From assembly GCA_036269915.1 (NCBI GenBank), contig DATBDM010000015.1, positions 1 to 20,249 of the forward strand: DNA of 20,249 nt. Direction: 5' to 3'. Shown here piece by piece: positions 6,597 to 13,758 of the stretch. This stretch comes from DATBDM01 sp036269915 (lineage in GTDB: Bacteria > Actinomycetota > Thermoleophilia > Solirubrobacterales > Solirubrobacteraceae). Within the stretch, counting starts at the first letter, position 1. Each line of letters opens with the position of its first letter. Position numbers and translations under genes: made by a program. The notes below the pieces were generated by a model. It was given only the letters and a program-made list of their open reading frames with translations, ran no database searches and was not told where the DNA came from.

Positions 6597-7952
6597 CTAC
6601 GGCGACTGGTCGGCGCCGACGATCACCACGACGTCCGCCTGCACGGGCTTTGCGAACGAGTTGTTCGCGAGCGACTGCGTGTCGGTATCGAGCGGGGTGA
6701 CCGAGCTGATCGAGAGCGCCTTGGCCACGTCCATCGCCTGGCGGCGCTCGCCCGAGGCGTAGGTCACCGTCGACTGCTGCTCCGCCTGGTTGGTGCTGTT
6801 CGTCGTCTGGACGTCCTTGTAGCCGAGCTGCTCGAGCTTGGTCTTCTCGCCGGCGGCGAGGCCGTTGACCGTCGTGCCGTTGAGGACGACGACGGTGGCG
6901 GCCGCGCGGCTCGCGGCCGAGGACGCGGGACGCGACGAGGACGCGGCCGGCGTGCCGCCGCCGGACTTGGCCGTGGGCGACGGAGTGGCGGCGTTCTGCG
7001 ACGCCGGCTGGTTGCCGCCGGAGCCGCCGCCGATCACGCCCGTGGCGAAGAGCGCGGCGACCGCGACGACGATCAGGCCCGCGAGCGCGCCGAGGAGCAC
7101 GCCGCGCGAGGGCGTGTGGCCGCCGCGGCTTCGCGACGGGGCGGGCTGGACCTTGGCGGGCGGGCGGCGGCGAGGCGGCGGCGTCTGGCGCCGCTGGCCG
7201 GGCGTGGCGCTGCGCTGCGGCTGGCGGAGCGGCTGCGCCGGGCGGCGCTGCTGGGCGCCCTGGCGCGGCGTCGCGCGCGGGATCGCCTCGGCGACGGCGG
7301 ACTCGCCGGTCTCCTGGTCGCCGTGGCCGTTGGTCTCCGCGGGCGGCGGGGTCGCCTGCGCGGGCTCGGCAGGCTCGGCGGGGGCCTCGGTGCCCTCGAG
7401 TTCGGCCGAGGCGGCGGTGGCGGCGACCGGGGCCGCGGCCGGCTCGGCGGCGGGCTGGGACGTGGGCTCGGGCTCGACCTCGGGCTCGGCGGCCTGCGCC
7501 GCCTCCTCCTGCTTGGCGGGCGCGGCGACCGCGCTGACGGCGGCGGCGACGGCCGCGGCGGCCGTCGCCGGGCGCGGGCCCATCGGGACGGCGGCGGGGC
7601 CGGGCTTGCGGCCGTTGGCGGGACGCGGGACCGCTGCGGGCCCGGGCGCCTCGGCGCCGGCCTCGGCGGCGACCGCGGCGCCGGCGGCCGCGAGGGTGAC
7701 GGGCTCGGCGACGGGGCGACGGACGGGAACGGGCGCGCGCCGCTGCTCGTCCGCCTGGGCGCTCACGCGCTGCTCGAGATCGCGATCGCGCTCGGGTGCA
7801 CGGCCGGCCCAATCACGCAGGCGGCGGACCTCCCGCGCTTGCGAGAAGTAGAGGACTGAGAGCAGAGCAAGGCCGATGAACGACGCGATGCCGATGTAGG
7901 CGCCGTACTTCTCGACCTCGCCCTGAAGCGAGAACGCGAGGACGAAGGGCAT
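6597..7952 (-). CDS. LytR_C domain membrane protein without an LCP domain
   Basis: This 451-residue protein has a first transmembrane segment at about 17-36, a charged stretch, a roughly 220-residue Pro/Ala/Glu/Arg-rich low-complexity region (about 65-280), a second transmembrane segment (about 284-306), a Ser/Gly/Pro linker and a C-terminal LytR_C domain (about 352-447: VVVLNGTTVNGLAAGEKTK to VVVIVGAD). LytR_C usually follows the LytR-Cps2A-Psr ligase domain, which attaches glycans to peptidoglycan; here that catalytic domain is absent. Two membrane spans place the low-complexity region and the LytR_C domain on opposite sides. The ATG at 7952 is supported by TAACAT 14 bases upstream and by the protein-like N-terminus; the upstream open frame is antisense-type noise within the dehydratase gene. 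Confidence 0.85.
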   Translation of the reverse strand: MPFVLAFSLQGEVEKYGAYIGIASFIGLALLSVLYFSQAREVRRLRDWAGRAPERDRDLEQRVSAQADEQRRAPVPVRRPVAEPVTLAAAGAAVAAEAGAEAPGPAAVPRPANGRKPGPAAVPMGPRPATAAAAVAAAVSAVAAPAKQEEAAQAAEPEVEPEPTSQPAAEPAAAPVAATAASAELEGTEAPAEPAEPAQATPPPAETNGHGDQETGESAVAEAIPRATPRQGAQQRRPAQPLRQPQRSATPGQRRQTPPPRRRPPAKVQPAPSRSRGGHTPSRGVLLGALAGLIVVAVAALFATGVIGGGSGGNQPASQNAATPSPTAKSGGGTPAASSSRPASSAASRAAATVVVLNGTTVNGLAAGEKTKLEQLGYKDVQTTNSTNQAEQQSTVTYASGERRQAMDVAKALSISSVTPLDTDTQSLANNSFAKPVQADVVVIVGADQSP

Positions 7953-7966
7953 GGACTGCGGCGGAG

Positions 7967-7972
7967 ATGTTA
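7967..7972 (-). promoter_or_regulatory. candidate -10 box (TAACAT) overlapping the dehydratase stop codon
   Basis: TAACAT begins with the TAA stop codon of the dehydratase gene and lies 14 bases before the ATG at 7952, predicting a leader of about 7 bases. It could give the LytR_C gene its own transcription or may be incidental. Confidence 0.35.
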
Positions 7973-9928
7973 CGAAGTCGTGCGGCGGTCGGGTTCGACC
8001 GCCACCTCCGGGAGGGTCGAAGTGAGCAGATCGACGCCTGCGCGCAGACCCGCGAGCTGGGCGACCTCGGCCGCCAGCGTGGCCGCGTCGCCGGCGTCGA
8101 CCAGCCCCTCGATGCGCTCGAAGGTGCGTTCCACCCAGATCGGATCGGCGGCGTCGCGGACGGCGCGCAGGATCTTCGCGGCGGCCGTCGCCTCCGGCTG
8201 CTCGTAGGCGTTGAACAGGTCCTCGTGCAGCTTCTCGCCCTGGCGCGGGCCGATGACCTCGATCGCGATGTCCTTGCCGGGCTCGAGCCCGGAGAAGCGG
8301 ATCATGTCCTCGGCGAGGTCCATGATCCGCACTGGCTCGCCCATCTCGAGCACGTAGACGTCGCCGCCGCGGGCGAGCGATCCGGCGCGGATCACGAGCT
8401 GCACCGCCTCCGGGATCGTCATGAAGAAGCGGGTCATGTTCTCGTGAGTGACCGTGATCGGGCCGCCGTTCGCGATCTGACGGCGGAAGATCGGGACGAC
8501 CGAGCCCGAGGAGCCGAGCACGTTGCCGAACCGCACCGAGGCGTACGCGGTCTGCGGGTGGTGCGAGCCGGCCGCCTCGACCGCCCATTCGGCGAGTGCC
8601 TTCGACGCGCCCATCACGGTCGCGGGCTCGACGGCCTTGTCGGTCGACACGAGCACGAACGTCTCGGTCTGTGCCTCGCCGGCGACGCGCGCCATCGTGC
8701 GGGTGGCGATCGCGTTGTTGCGGATCGCCTCGACCGGGTTGGCCTCCATCAGGCCGACGTGCTTGTAAGCGGCCGCGTGGAAGACGACGTCGGGCCGGTA
8801 CGCGGCGAACACCTCGCGGATCCGCTCCTCCTCCTTGCAGTCGGCGAGCACCGGCACCGCCTCGAGCACGTGGCGGTCGTCGACGAGCTCGCGCTGGATC
8901 TCGAAGAGGTTGTCCTCGGCGTGGTCGACCAGCACGAGCGTCGCGGGCCCGACGCGCGCGATCTGGCGGCACAGCTCGGAGCCGATCGACCCGCCGGCGC
9001 CGGTGACCAGCACGCGGCGGCCGGAGAGGTAGGAGCCGACCCGCTCGATCTCCATGCGCACCGGCTCGCGGCCGAGGACGTCCTCGACGCGCACCTCGCG
9101 GACCTGGCGCATCAGCCGGCCGCCGTTCTGCAGCAACTCGAAGACGGTCGGCATCGTGCGGACCGGGACGCCGCGGGTGCGGCAGGCGCTGACCACGCGG
9201 GCGCGCATCGTGCCCGGCGCGGACGGGACGGCGATCAGGACCTCGTCGGGCTCGACGTCGTCGAGCACGCGGCCGAGCTCGGAGGTGCTGCCGAGGACCT
9301 CGATCCCGCGGTCGATGCGCGCGCCCTGCTTGCGCGGGTCGTCGTCGACGAAGCCGACGGGGCGCAGGTGCAGCTCGGGGTTGCGCATGATCTCGCGCAG
9401 CAGCAGGCGGCCGCCGTCGCCGGCGCCGACGATCAGCACGCGGCGGGCGTCGCGCGGCGCGCGGTAGGCCTTGAACGGACGCTCGTAGATCGCCCGTATG
9501 CCGATGCGCGTGAGCACGCAGAAGAACAGCGAGAGCAGCCCCCAGAGGGCCAGCACGCCGGACGGCACGGTCACGGCGGCGAAGCCCGACGGCGTGAAGA
9601 TCAGCTTCGGGTGCACGACGGCGACGTAGCCGGCGAGCAGCAGCACCGAGACGAGCACCGCCGGCAGCAGCTGCATGTAGTCGCGCCCGGACGCGTAGCG
9701 GAGCCAGTGCCGGTAGAGCCCGAACAGCGCGAACACGACGACCGTGCCCACGACCGCGAAGACGATCGTGCGGGCGAACAGGTCCGTGTACTTCTCGGGC
9801 ACGCCGCCGTCGAACCTCAGCCGGTAGGCGAGGTAGTAGGCGAGCGCGACCAGCCCCGCGTCCAGCAGCACCTGCGGGATCGCATGGCGGTGGACGGGCA
9901 AGGCCGCGGAGCGGATCCGGCGGCGCAT
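7970..9928 (-). CDS. membrane-bound UDP-sugar 4,6-dehydratase (PglF/CapD/WbpM type)
   Basis: At 652 residues this is the usual length for PglF/WbpM relatives. Four transmembrane segments (about 18-36, 54-72, 87-106, 122-143) precede a first Rossmann domain (VLIVGAGDGG, 164-173) and the catalytic SDR domain. The latter has VLVTGAGGSIGSE (306-318), HAAAYKHVGLMEANP (384-398), STDKAVEP (428-435) and Met439-x3-Lys443 in place of the usual Tyr-x3-Lys, a known feature of this dehydratase group. The family converts UDP-GlcNAc (or a close relative) to a 4-keto-6-deoxy sugar using bound NAD(P). The product would feed the DegT-type aminotransferase nearby. The ATG at 9928 is supported by TAGAAT 7 bases upstream. 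A 178-base gap separates it from the DUF354 gene. Confidence 0.93.
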   Translation of the reverse strand: MRRRIRSAALPVHRHAIPQVLLDAGLVALAYYLAYRLRFDGGVPEKYTDLFARTIVFAVVGTVVVFALFGLYRHWLRYASGRDYMQLLPAVLVSVLLLAGYVAVVHPKLIFTPSGFAAVTVPSGVLALWGLLSLFFCVLTRIGIRAIYERPFKAYRAPRDARRVLIVGAGDGGRLLLREIMRNPELHLRPVGFVDDDPRKQGARIDRGIEVLGSTSELGRVLDDVEPDEVLIAVPSAPGTMRARVVSACRTRGVPVRTMPTVFELLQNGGRLMRQVREVRVEDVLGREPVRMEIERVGSYLSGRRVLVTGAGGSIGSELCRQIARVGPATLVLVDHAEDNLFEIQRELVDDRHVLEAVPVLADCKEEERIREVFAAYRPDVVFHAAAYKHVGLMEANPVEAIRNNAIATRTMARVAGEAQTETFVLVSTDKAVEPATVMGASKALAEWAVEAAGSHHPQTAYASVRFGNVLGSSGSVVPIFRRQIANGGPITVTHENMTRFFMTIPEAVQLVIRAGSLARGGDVYVLEMGEPVRIMDLAEDMIRFSGLEPGKDIAIEVIGPRQGEKLHEDLFNAYEQPEATAAAKILRAVRDAADPIWVERTFERIEGLVDAGDAATLAAEVAQLAGLRAGVDLLTSTLPEVAVEPDRRTTS

Positions 9929-9935
9929 CCGCGGG

Positions 9936-9941
9936 ATTCTA
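9936..9941 (-). promoter_or_regulatory. -10 box (TAGAAT) of the dehydratase gene, leaderless type
   Basis: TAGAAT differs from TATAAT at one position and lies exactly 7 bases before the ATG at 9928. This is one of the best promoter candidates in the window and implies the dehydratase starts a new transcription unit. Confidence 0.65.
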
Positions 9942-10055
9942 GGGGTCGCGTCCAGCGGCAGGCGCGTACCGGGCGATCGAATTGTGGTGCACCGGGCGCC
10001 CGCGTTGTCCGACCTTGCACGGCGCGATCGACCTCACCGCGGCACGCGCGCCGAC

Positions 10056-10078
10056 TTCGCCTCCACCTTCGAGGCAAA
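10056..10078 (-). terminator. possible hairpin downstream of the DUF354 gene
   Basis: As minus-strand RNA, UUUGCCUC pairs with GAGGCGAA (8 pairs including one U-G) around a 7-base loop. The structure begins about 28 bases after the DUF354 stop. No U-tract follows, so it is at best a weak or factor-dependent terminator, or an mRNA 3'-end stabiliser. Confidence 0.25.
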
Positions 10079-10106
10079 CTCGGCGCGGATCCCGCCCGCC
10101 GGACCC

Positions 10107-11126
10107 TCAGCCCGGCAGGCCGCCGACCGGCGCGAGCAGCATGTCGGCCAGGATCGCCGGGTCGCGGCGGACGCGCTCGCCGGCCGCGACGCCGCCGCGG
10201 TCGTCGCGACGGGTGAGCACCACGTCCTCCGCGCGCTCGAGGCGCCGCAGGCGGCCCTCGGCGATCAGGCGCTCGTCGACGGCGCCGAGACGCCCCTCGA
10301 ACGTGGTCCAGACCGGGGTGCCGAGCGCGACCGCCTCGCGGTTCATCGTGCCGCCCGCGGAGATGACGAGATCGGCGAAGGCGATCAGCGACTGCGCGTC
10401 GATCGCCTGCTCGGGGACGACGAAGCCGCCCGCGCGGGCCAGCTCGGCGCGCTGCTCGGGCGTGCGCGGCAGCACGACCGCCTGCGTCCCGCGCAGGCGC
10501 TCGAGCACCGCGCTGAACAGCGGGTTCTCGAAGCGGTGGTAGAGCGAGACCGCCGGCGGCGTCCGCACGACCGCGATCGGCTGCTCCGGGTCGAGCCCGA
10601 GCTCGTCGAGCACCGCGCGACCGGGCTCGAAGTCCGCGAGGTAGTACTCCTCCTTGAGGCCGGCGTAGCGCTGCAGCTTCGCGGCCGTGGCGCCGTAGGG
10701 CGCGAGCCGCTCGGGCGGGATCGCGTCGGGCACGACGATCGCCTTGCAGAGCCGGCAGTTGACGGTGTGCTGGACGCGCGCCCACTCGTAGTCGAACGCG
10801 GTGCTCGCGGGGATCCCCAACAGCCGCGCCGCGACCGTGACGTCGTTGGAGCCGTGTCCGAGGGCGACGTCGATCCGCTTGCCGCGCGCCCAGCGCGCCA
10901 GCGCCGCGGAGCGCGAGAGGAGCCCGACGCCCTTGGCGGCGAGCCGGCCGCCGCGATGGTGGCCGATCGCCTCGTGCTCGATCCCGAAGCGCTCGAGCAG
11001 CCCGATCGTCTGGGCGAAGTCGCGCGCGGTCACGCGCACCTCGGCCCCGCGCTCCTCGAGCGCCCGGATGATCGGGCGCATGACGAGCACGTGGGGCGAG
11101 TTCGTCAGGTCAATCCAGACGCGCAT
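10107..11126 (-). CDS. DUF354 family GT-B-like protein
   Basis: This 339-residue protein opens with MRVWIDLTNSPHVLVMRPII, the DUF354 signature. It continues with RVTARDF (31-37), IGHH (54-57), a central LGHGSNDV (89-96) and FDYEWA, AGLKEEYYLADFEP (155-168), and the C-terminal SAGGTMNREAVALGTPVWTTF (256-276). The last resembles the donor-binding region of MurG/UDP-GlcNAc epimerase-like GT-B folds. DUF354 proteins are common in archaeal and bacterial surface-glycan clusters; their reaction is not established, though a glycosyltransferase or epimerase role is plausible. The start overlaps the 3' end of the aminotransferase by 17 bases on the same strand, so the two are likely co-translated. No membrane segment is seen. 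The Cys124-x-x-Cys127 pair is unexplained. Confidence 0.87.
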   Translation of the reverse strand: MRVWIDLTNSPHVLVMRPIIRALEERGAEVRVTARDFAQTIGLLERFGIEHEAIGHHRGGRLAAKGVGLLSRSAALARWARGKRIDVALGHGSNDVTVAARLLGIPASTAFDYEWARVQHTVNCRLCKAIVVPDAIPPERLAPYGATAAKLQRYAGLKEEYYLADFEPGRAVLDELGLDPEQPIAVVRTPPAVSLYHRFENPLFSAVLERLRGTQAVVLPRTPEQRAELARAGGFVVPEQAIDAQSLIAFADLVISAGGTMNREAVALGTPVWTTFEGRLGAVDERLIAEGRLRRLERAEDVVLTRRDDRGGVAAGERVRRDPAILADMLLAPVGGLPG

Positions 11127-12198
11127 CGCGCACCGCGGCGACGACCTCGTCGGCCTGCTCGCGCGTCAGCACCGGGCTCATCGGGATCGCCAGGTGCGTG
11201 CGGGCGAGGACCTCCGTGCCGGGCAGCGGGACGCGCGGCGGGTACGGCACCATCGCCGGCTGGGCGTGCGCCGGGCGACGGTAGTACGCCTTCTGGCCGA
11301 TCCCGGCCGCCTTCAGGGCGGCGGCGAGGTGGTCCGCCCGCTCGTGGCGGATCACGTACAGGTGCCAGGCGGGGTCGGCGCCCGCGACGGGGACGGGCAG
11401 CTGGGCGTGCTCGCCGAGCCCCGCGGCCGCGTAGTGCGCGGCGGCAGCGCGGCGGCCGTCGCACCACGCGTCCAGCGACGGCAGCTGCACGCGCAGGATC
11501 GCCGCCTGCATCTCGTCCAGGCGCGAGTTGTGGCCGACGAGCTCGAAGGTCTGCTTGTCGCGCGAGCCGTGGAAGCGCAGCATCCGGACGCGCTCGGCGA
11601 TCGCGTCGTCGCCGGTGGTGACCGCGCCGCCGTCGCCGAAGGCGCCGAGGTTCTTCGACGGGAAGAACGAGAACGTCGCCACCGTCGCCGTCGATCCGGC
11701 GCGGCGGCCCTGGTACGTCGAGCCGGCGGCCTGCGCGGCGTCCTCCACCACGGGCACGCCGAGCGCCATGATCTCGTCGAGCGGCGCGACGTTGCCGAAC
11801 AGGTCGACGACGATCACGGCCTTGGTCTCCGGCGTGAGCGCCGCCCGCACGGTCTCGGCCGTGACGCACATCGTCACCGGATCGACGTCGCAGAACACCG
11901 GCGTCGCGCCCGTCGGCCCGATCGCCTCCGCGGAGGCGTAGAAGGTGAAGGAGGGGACGACGACCTCATCGCCCGGGCCGACGCCGAGCGCGCGCAGGGC
12001 GAGCGTCAGCGCGTCGGTGCCGTTGGCGACGCCGATCGCATGGGCCACGCCGAGGTAGGCGGCGAACTCCGACTCGAAGGCGCCGACCTCGGGCCCGAGG
12101 ATGAAGCGCCCGTCGTCCATGACGGCGAGCACGCCGGCGTCGAGGTCCTCGCGCAGCGGCGCGAGCGGGGTCTTGGTGTCGAAGAGGGGGACGGCCAT
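11110..12198 (-). CDS. DegT/DnrJ/EryC1/StrS family PLP-dependent sugar aminotransferase
   Basis: This 362-residue protein is close to the family's usual 360-400. Motifs are GVANGTDALTLALRALG (56-72, cofactor phosphate binding), VPSFTFYASAEAI (81-93), VEDAAQAAG (151-159, Asp153 facing the PLP pyridine nitrogen), SFFPSKNLGAFGDGG with catalytic Lys182, and GHNSRLDEMQAAIL (222-235). The family moves an amino group, usually from Glu, to a keto-sugar nucleotide. With the nearby 4,6-dehydratase the likely product is a UDP-4-amino-4,6-dideoxy sugar, as in PglE-type chemistry (inference). The ATG at 12198 has TAGCCT 8 bases upstream. It is divergent from the secreted protease and overlaps DUF354 downstream. 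Confidence 0.92.
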   Translation of the reverse strand: MAVPLFDTKTPLAPLREDLDAGVLAVMDDGRFILGPEVGAFESEFAAYLGVAHAIGVANGTDALTLALRALGVGPGDEVVVPSFTFYASAEAIGPTGATPVFCDVDPVTMCVTAETVRAALTPETKAVIVVDLFGNVAPLDEIMALGVPVVEDAAQAAGSTYQGRRAGSTATVATFSFFPSKNLGAFGDGGAVTTGDDAIAERVRMLRFHGSRDKQTFELVGHNSRLDEMQAAILRVQLPSLDAWCDGRRAAAAHYAAAGLGEHAQLPVPVAGADPAWHLYVIRHERADHLAAALKAAGIGQKAYYRRPAHAQPAMVPYPPRVPLPGTEVLARTHLAIPMSPVLTREQADEVVAAVRDARLD

Positions 12199-12206
12199 CG
12201 GCGGAC

Positions 12207-12212
12207 AGGCTA
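12207..12212 (-). promoter_or_regulatory. -10 box (TAGCCT) of the aminotransferase gene
   Basis: TAGCCT lies 8 bases before the ATG at 12198, giving an essentially leaderless transcript. The identical hexamer precedes dedA (13110-13115). No -35 is evident. Confidence 0.55.
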
Positions 12213-12235
12213 CTTACCGCAAGTTCTGGCGAGTC

Positions 12236-12249
12236 GCTGCGTTCGCAGC
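12236..12249. promoter_or_regulatory. inverted repeat GCTGCG-TT-CGCAGC upstream of the protease gene
   Basis: This perfect 6+6 inverted repeat lies 27 bases upstream of the protease ATG, between the divergent aminotransferase and protease genes. It could be an operator, or in RNA a hairpin with a GUUC loop in the protease leader. At this GC content such repeats also occur by chance. Confidence 0.3.
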
Positions 12250-12267
12250 CTCCAGACCCGAGAACAC

Positions 12268-12274
12268 GGAGGAG
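12268..12274 (+). promoter_or_regulatory. strong Shine-Dalgarno sequence of the protease gene (GGAGGAG)
   Basis: GGAGGAG ends 2 bases before the ATG at 12277, with the GGAGG core ending 4 bases before it. It is the strongest ribosome binding site in the window. It fixes the start and shows that this gene, unlike most neighbours, has a leadered mRNA. The matching promoter was not identified. Confidence 0.75.
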
Positions 12275-12276
12275 AC

Positions 12277-13086
12277 ATGCGCAAGCCCCTGGTCGCCCTC
12301 GCAGCGGCCATCTGCCTCACGTTCGCCGCCGCGGGCACCGCCTCGGCTGCCCCCACCTGGGCACCGGCGAGCACGGCCCCGATTCACCCGGGCGTGCAGA
12401 CCGACACCCAGGGTGCCCAGTGCACCGCGAACTTCGTCTACTACGACGCGTCGAACGTCTACATCGGCCAGGCCGCGCACTGCGCGGGCACCGGCGGCAA
12501 CACGGAGACCGACGGCTGCACCGCCGGCACGCTGCCCGTCGGCACGCCGGTCACGGTCGACGGCGCCTCCAAGCCCGGCACGCTCGCGTACTCCTCGTGG
12601 GCGACGATGCAGGCCAACGGCGAGAGCGACGCGAACACCTGCGCCTACAACGACATCTCGCTGATCAGGCTCGACCCCGCCGACGCGGCCGAGACCAATC
12701 CGACCGTTCCCTTCTGGGGCGGCCCGACCGGGCTGACCGACACGACGGCGCTGGGCGACACGGTGCTCAGCTACGGCAACTCGTCGCTGCGCGCCGGCGT
12801 CACGGCGCTCTCGCCCAAGCAGGGCACGAGCCTCGGCCAGACCGGCGGCGGCTGGACGCACGAGGTCTACACCGTAAGCCCGGGCATCCCCGGCGATTCC
12901 GGCTCGGGCTTCATGGCCGCCGACGGCAAGGCGTTCGGCGTGCTCTCGACGCTGCAGCTGGCGCCGAAGCCCGCTGCCAACGGCGTCTCGGACCTCTCGC
13001 GCATGCTCAGCTACATGCGCACGCACGGCGGTCCCGACGTGACGCTCGCGAACGGCACCGAGGCATTCTCGGGGCCGCTGCTCTAA
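12277..13086 (+). CDS. secreted trypsin-like serine protease (S1 fold)
   Basis: This 269-residue preprotein has a Sec signal peptide: MRK, then a hydrophobic core of about 16 residues, with likely cleavage after Ala-Ser-Ala24. The mature region carries the S1 triad: His68 in QAAHC, Asp126 in YNDISLIRL and Ser208 in PGDSGSG. Cys49/Cys69 and Cys81/Cys122 could form two disulfides. There is no pro-domain of the alpha-lytic protease size, so it is a compact chymotrypsin-like enzyme, probably released to the medium or cell wall. Substrate preference is not readable with confidence. It has its own strong ribosome binding site, stands alone between the glycan operon and dedA, and its stop is followed after 9 bases by a GC-rich hairpin that may end its transcript. 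Confidence 0.9.
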   Translation: MRKPLVALAAAICLTFAAAGTASAAPTWAPASTAPIHPGVQTDTQGAQCTANFVYYDASNVYIGQAAHCAGTGGNTETDGCTAGTLPVGTPVTVDGASKPGTLAYSSWATMQANGESDANTCAYNDISLIRLDPADAAETNPTVPFWGGPTGLTDTTALGDTVLSYGNSSLRAGVTALSPKQGTSLGQTGGGWTHEVYTVSPGIPGDSGSGFMAADGKAFGVLSTLQLAPKPAANGVSDLSRMLSYMRTHGGPDVTLANGTEAFSGPLL

Positions 13087-13095
13087 CGCCGGCCA

Positions 13096-13129
13096 ACGTG
13101 GGGGGCCGCTAGCCTGCGGCCCCCCATGT
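13096..13129 (+). terminator. strong hairpin flush with the dedA start codon, -10 box in its loop
   Basis: The arms at 13096-13109 and 13116-13129 pair over 14 positions with one G-T wobble; the core GGGGGGCCGC/GCGGCCCCCC is perfect. The loop is exactly TAGCCT. The right arm includes the dedA ATG (13126). No U-tract follows. It could end protease transcription and also hide the dedA start in read-through RNA. Confidence 0.45.
13110..13115 (+). promoter_or_regulatory. -10 box (TAGCCT) of dedA
   Basis: TAGCCT lies 10 bases before the ATG at 13126 and forms the loop of the surrounding inverted repeat. Initiation about 6-7 bases downstream would leave a 3-4 base leader lacking the left hairpin arm. 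Confidence 0.5.
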
Positions 13130-13758
13130 ACGTCGTCCTGGCCTCGATCACCGACCCGCTCGTCCGCTTCGCGACGGACGTGATCGACGCCCTCGGGCTG
13201 CCCGGCATCTTCGCCCTGATGGTGGCCGAGAGCGCGTGCATCCCGATCCCGTCCGAGGCGACGATGCTGTTCGCCGGCTTCAACGTCTCCGACAGCCAGT
13301 GGTCGATGGCCGAGGTCACCACCGCGGGCGTCGCCGGCAACCTGATCGGGTCCTGGATCGCCTACGCCGTCGGCTACTTCGGCCGCGTCGACATCCTCGA
13401 GCGCCACGGCTCGAAGCTGCACATCAAGCCGTCGCACCTGCAGACCGCCGACCGCTGGTTCGAGCGCTACGGCTCGGTCACCGTGTTCGTCTGCCGGCTG
13501 CTGCCCGTCGTGCGCACGTTCATCTCGCTGCCCGCCGGCGTCGCGCGGATGCCGTTCTGGCGCTTCACGGCGCTGACCGTCCTCGGCTGCCTCCCCTGGG
13601 TCTGGCTGCTCGCCTACGTCGGCATGCAGGCGGGCGACAACTGGGACCAGTGGAAGGACAACCTGCACTACGTGGACTACGCCGTGGTCGCGGCCATCGC
13701 GCTCGGGCTCGCCTGGCTGCTCGTGCGGCGCTCCCGCCGCACCGATGCGACCGCCTGA
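13126..13758 (+). CDS. DedA family integral membrane protein
   Basis: This 210-residue protein fits the family size, with several membrane segments (about 26-50, 65-85, 115-135, 145-165, 183-200). Signature stretches are ESACIPIPSE (35-44), the re-entrant-loop acidic motif, and RLLPVVRTFISLPAGVARM (124-142) with conserved Arg124 and Arg130. DedA proteins are membrane transporters. Some members have been shown to move undecaprenyl phosphate back to the cytoplasmic side. That role is attractive here because the next gene, overlapping by 14 bases, is an undecaprenyl-diphosphatase. Which DedA subgroup this is cannot be settled by eye; other members act in envelope or phosphatidylethanolamine homeostasis. 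Confidence 0.92.
   Translation: MYVVLASITDPLVRFATDVIDALGLPGIFALMVAESACIPIPSEATMLFAGFNVSDSQWSMAEVTTAGVAGNLIGSWIAYAVGYFGRVDILERHGSKLHIKPSHLQTADRWFERYGSVTVFVCRLLPVVRTFISLPAGVARMPFWRFTALTVLGCLPWVWLLAYVGMQAGDNWDQWKDNLHYVDYAVVAAIALGLAWLLVRRSRRTDATA

Larger units (their letters stand above)
9929..10106. other. 178-base intergenic region upstream of the dehydratase
   Basis: This is the longest gene-free stretch in the window. It holds the TAGAAT promoter, two abutting palindromes (GGTGCACC at 9986-9993 and CGGGCGCCCG at 9993-10002) and a hairpin near the DUF354 end. The palindromes are of a size expected by chance at this GC content. I see no coding potential, tRNA or recognised riboswitch. Confidence 0.5.

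Noticed and set aside
7440..7760. Possible repeat array or low-complexity element in DNA
   Set aside because: The repetitive look comes from the Pro/Ala/Glu-rich codons of the LytR_C protein's low-complexity region. There are no regular repeat units or spacers, so it is neither a CRISPR nor a tandem repeat.
6597..8972. Long N-terminal extension of the LytR_C frame
   Set aside because: Codons upstream of 7952 run inside the dehydratase in another frame and give an Arg/Ala-rich product. The ATG at 7952 begins a proper membrane protein with a promoter-like box upstream.
9986..10002. Adjacent palindromes GGTGCACC and CGGGCGCCCG upstream of the dehydratase promoter
   Set aside because: At this base composition dozens of 10-base perfect palindromes are expected per 20 kb, so position alone does not support an operator.
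7967..10216. 749-codon open frame on the plus strand over the dehydratase
   Set aside because: It mirrors the dehydratase gene, whose motifs are unambiguous. The antisense product is Asp/His/Arg-rich and lacks any fold signature.
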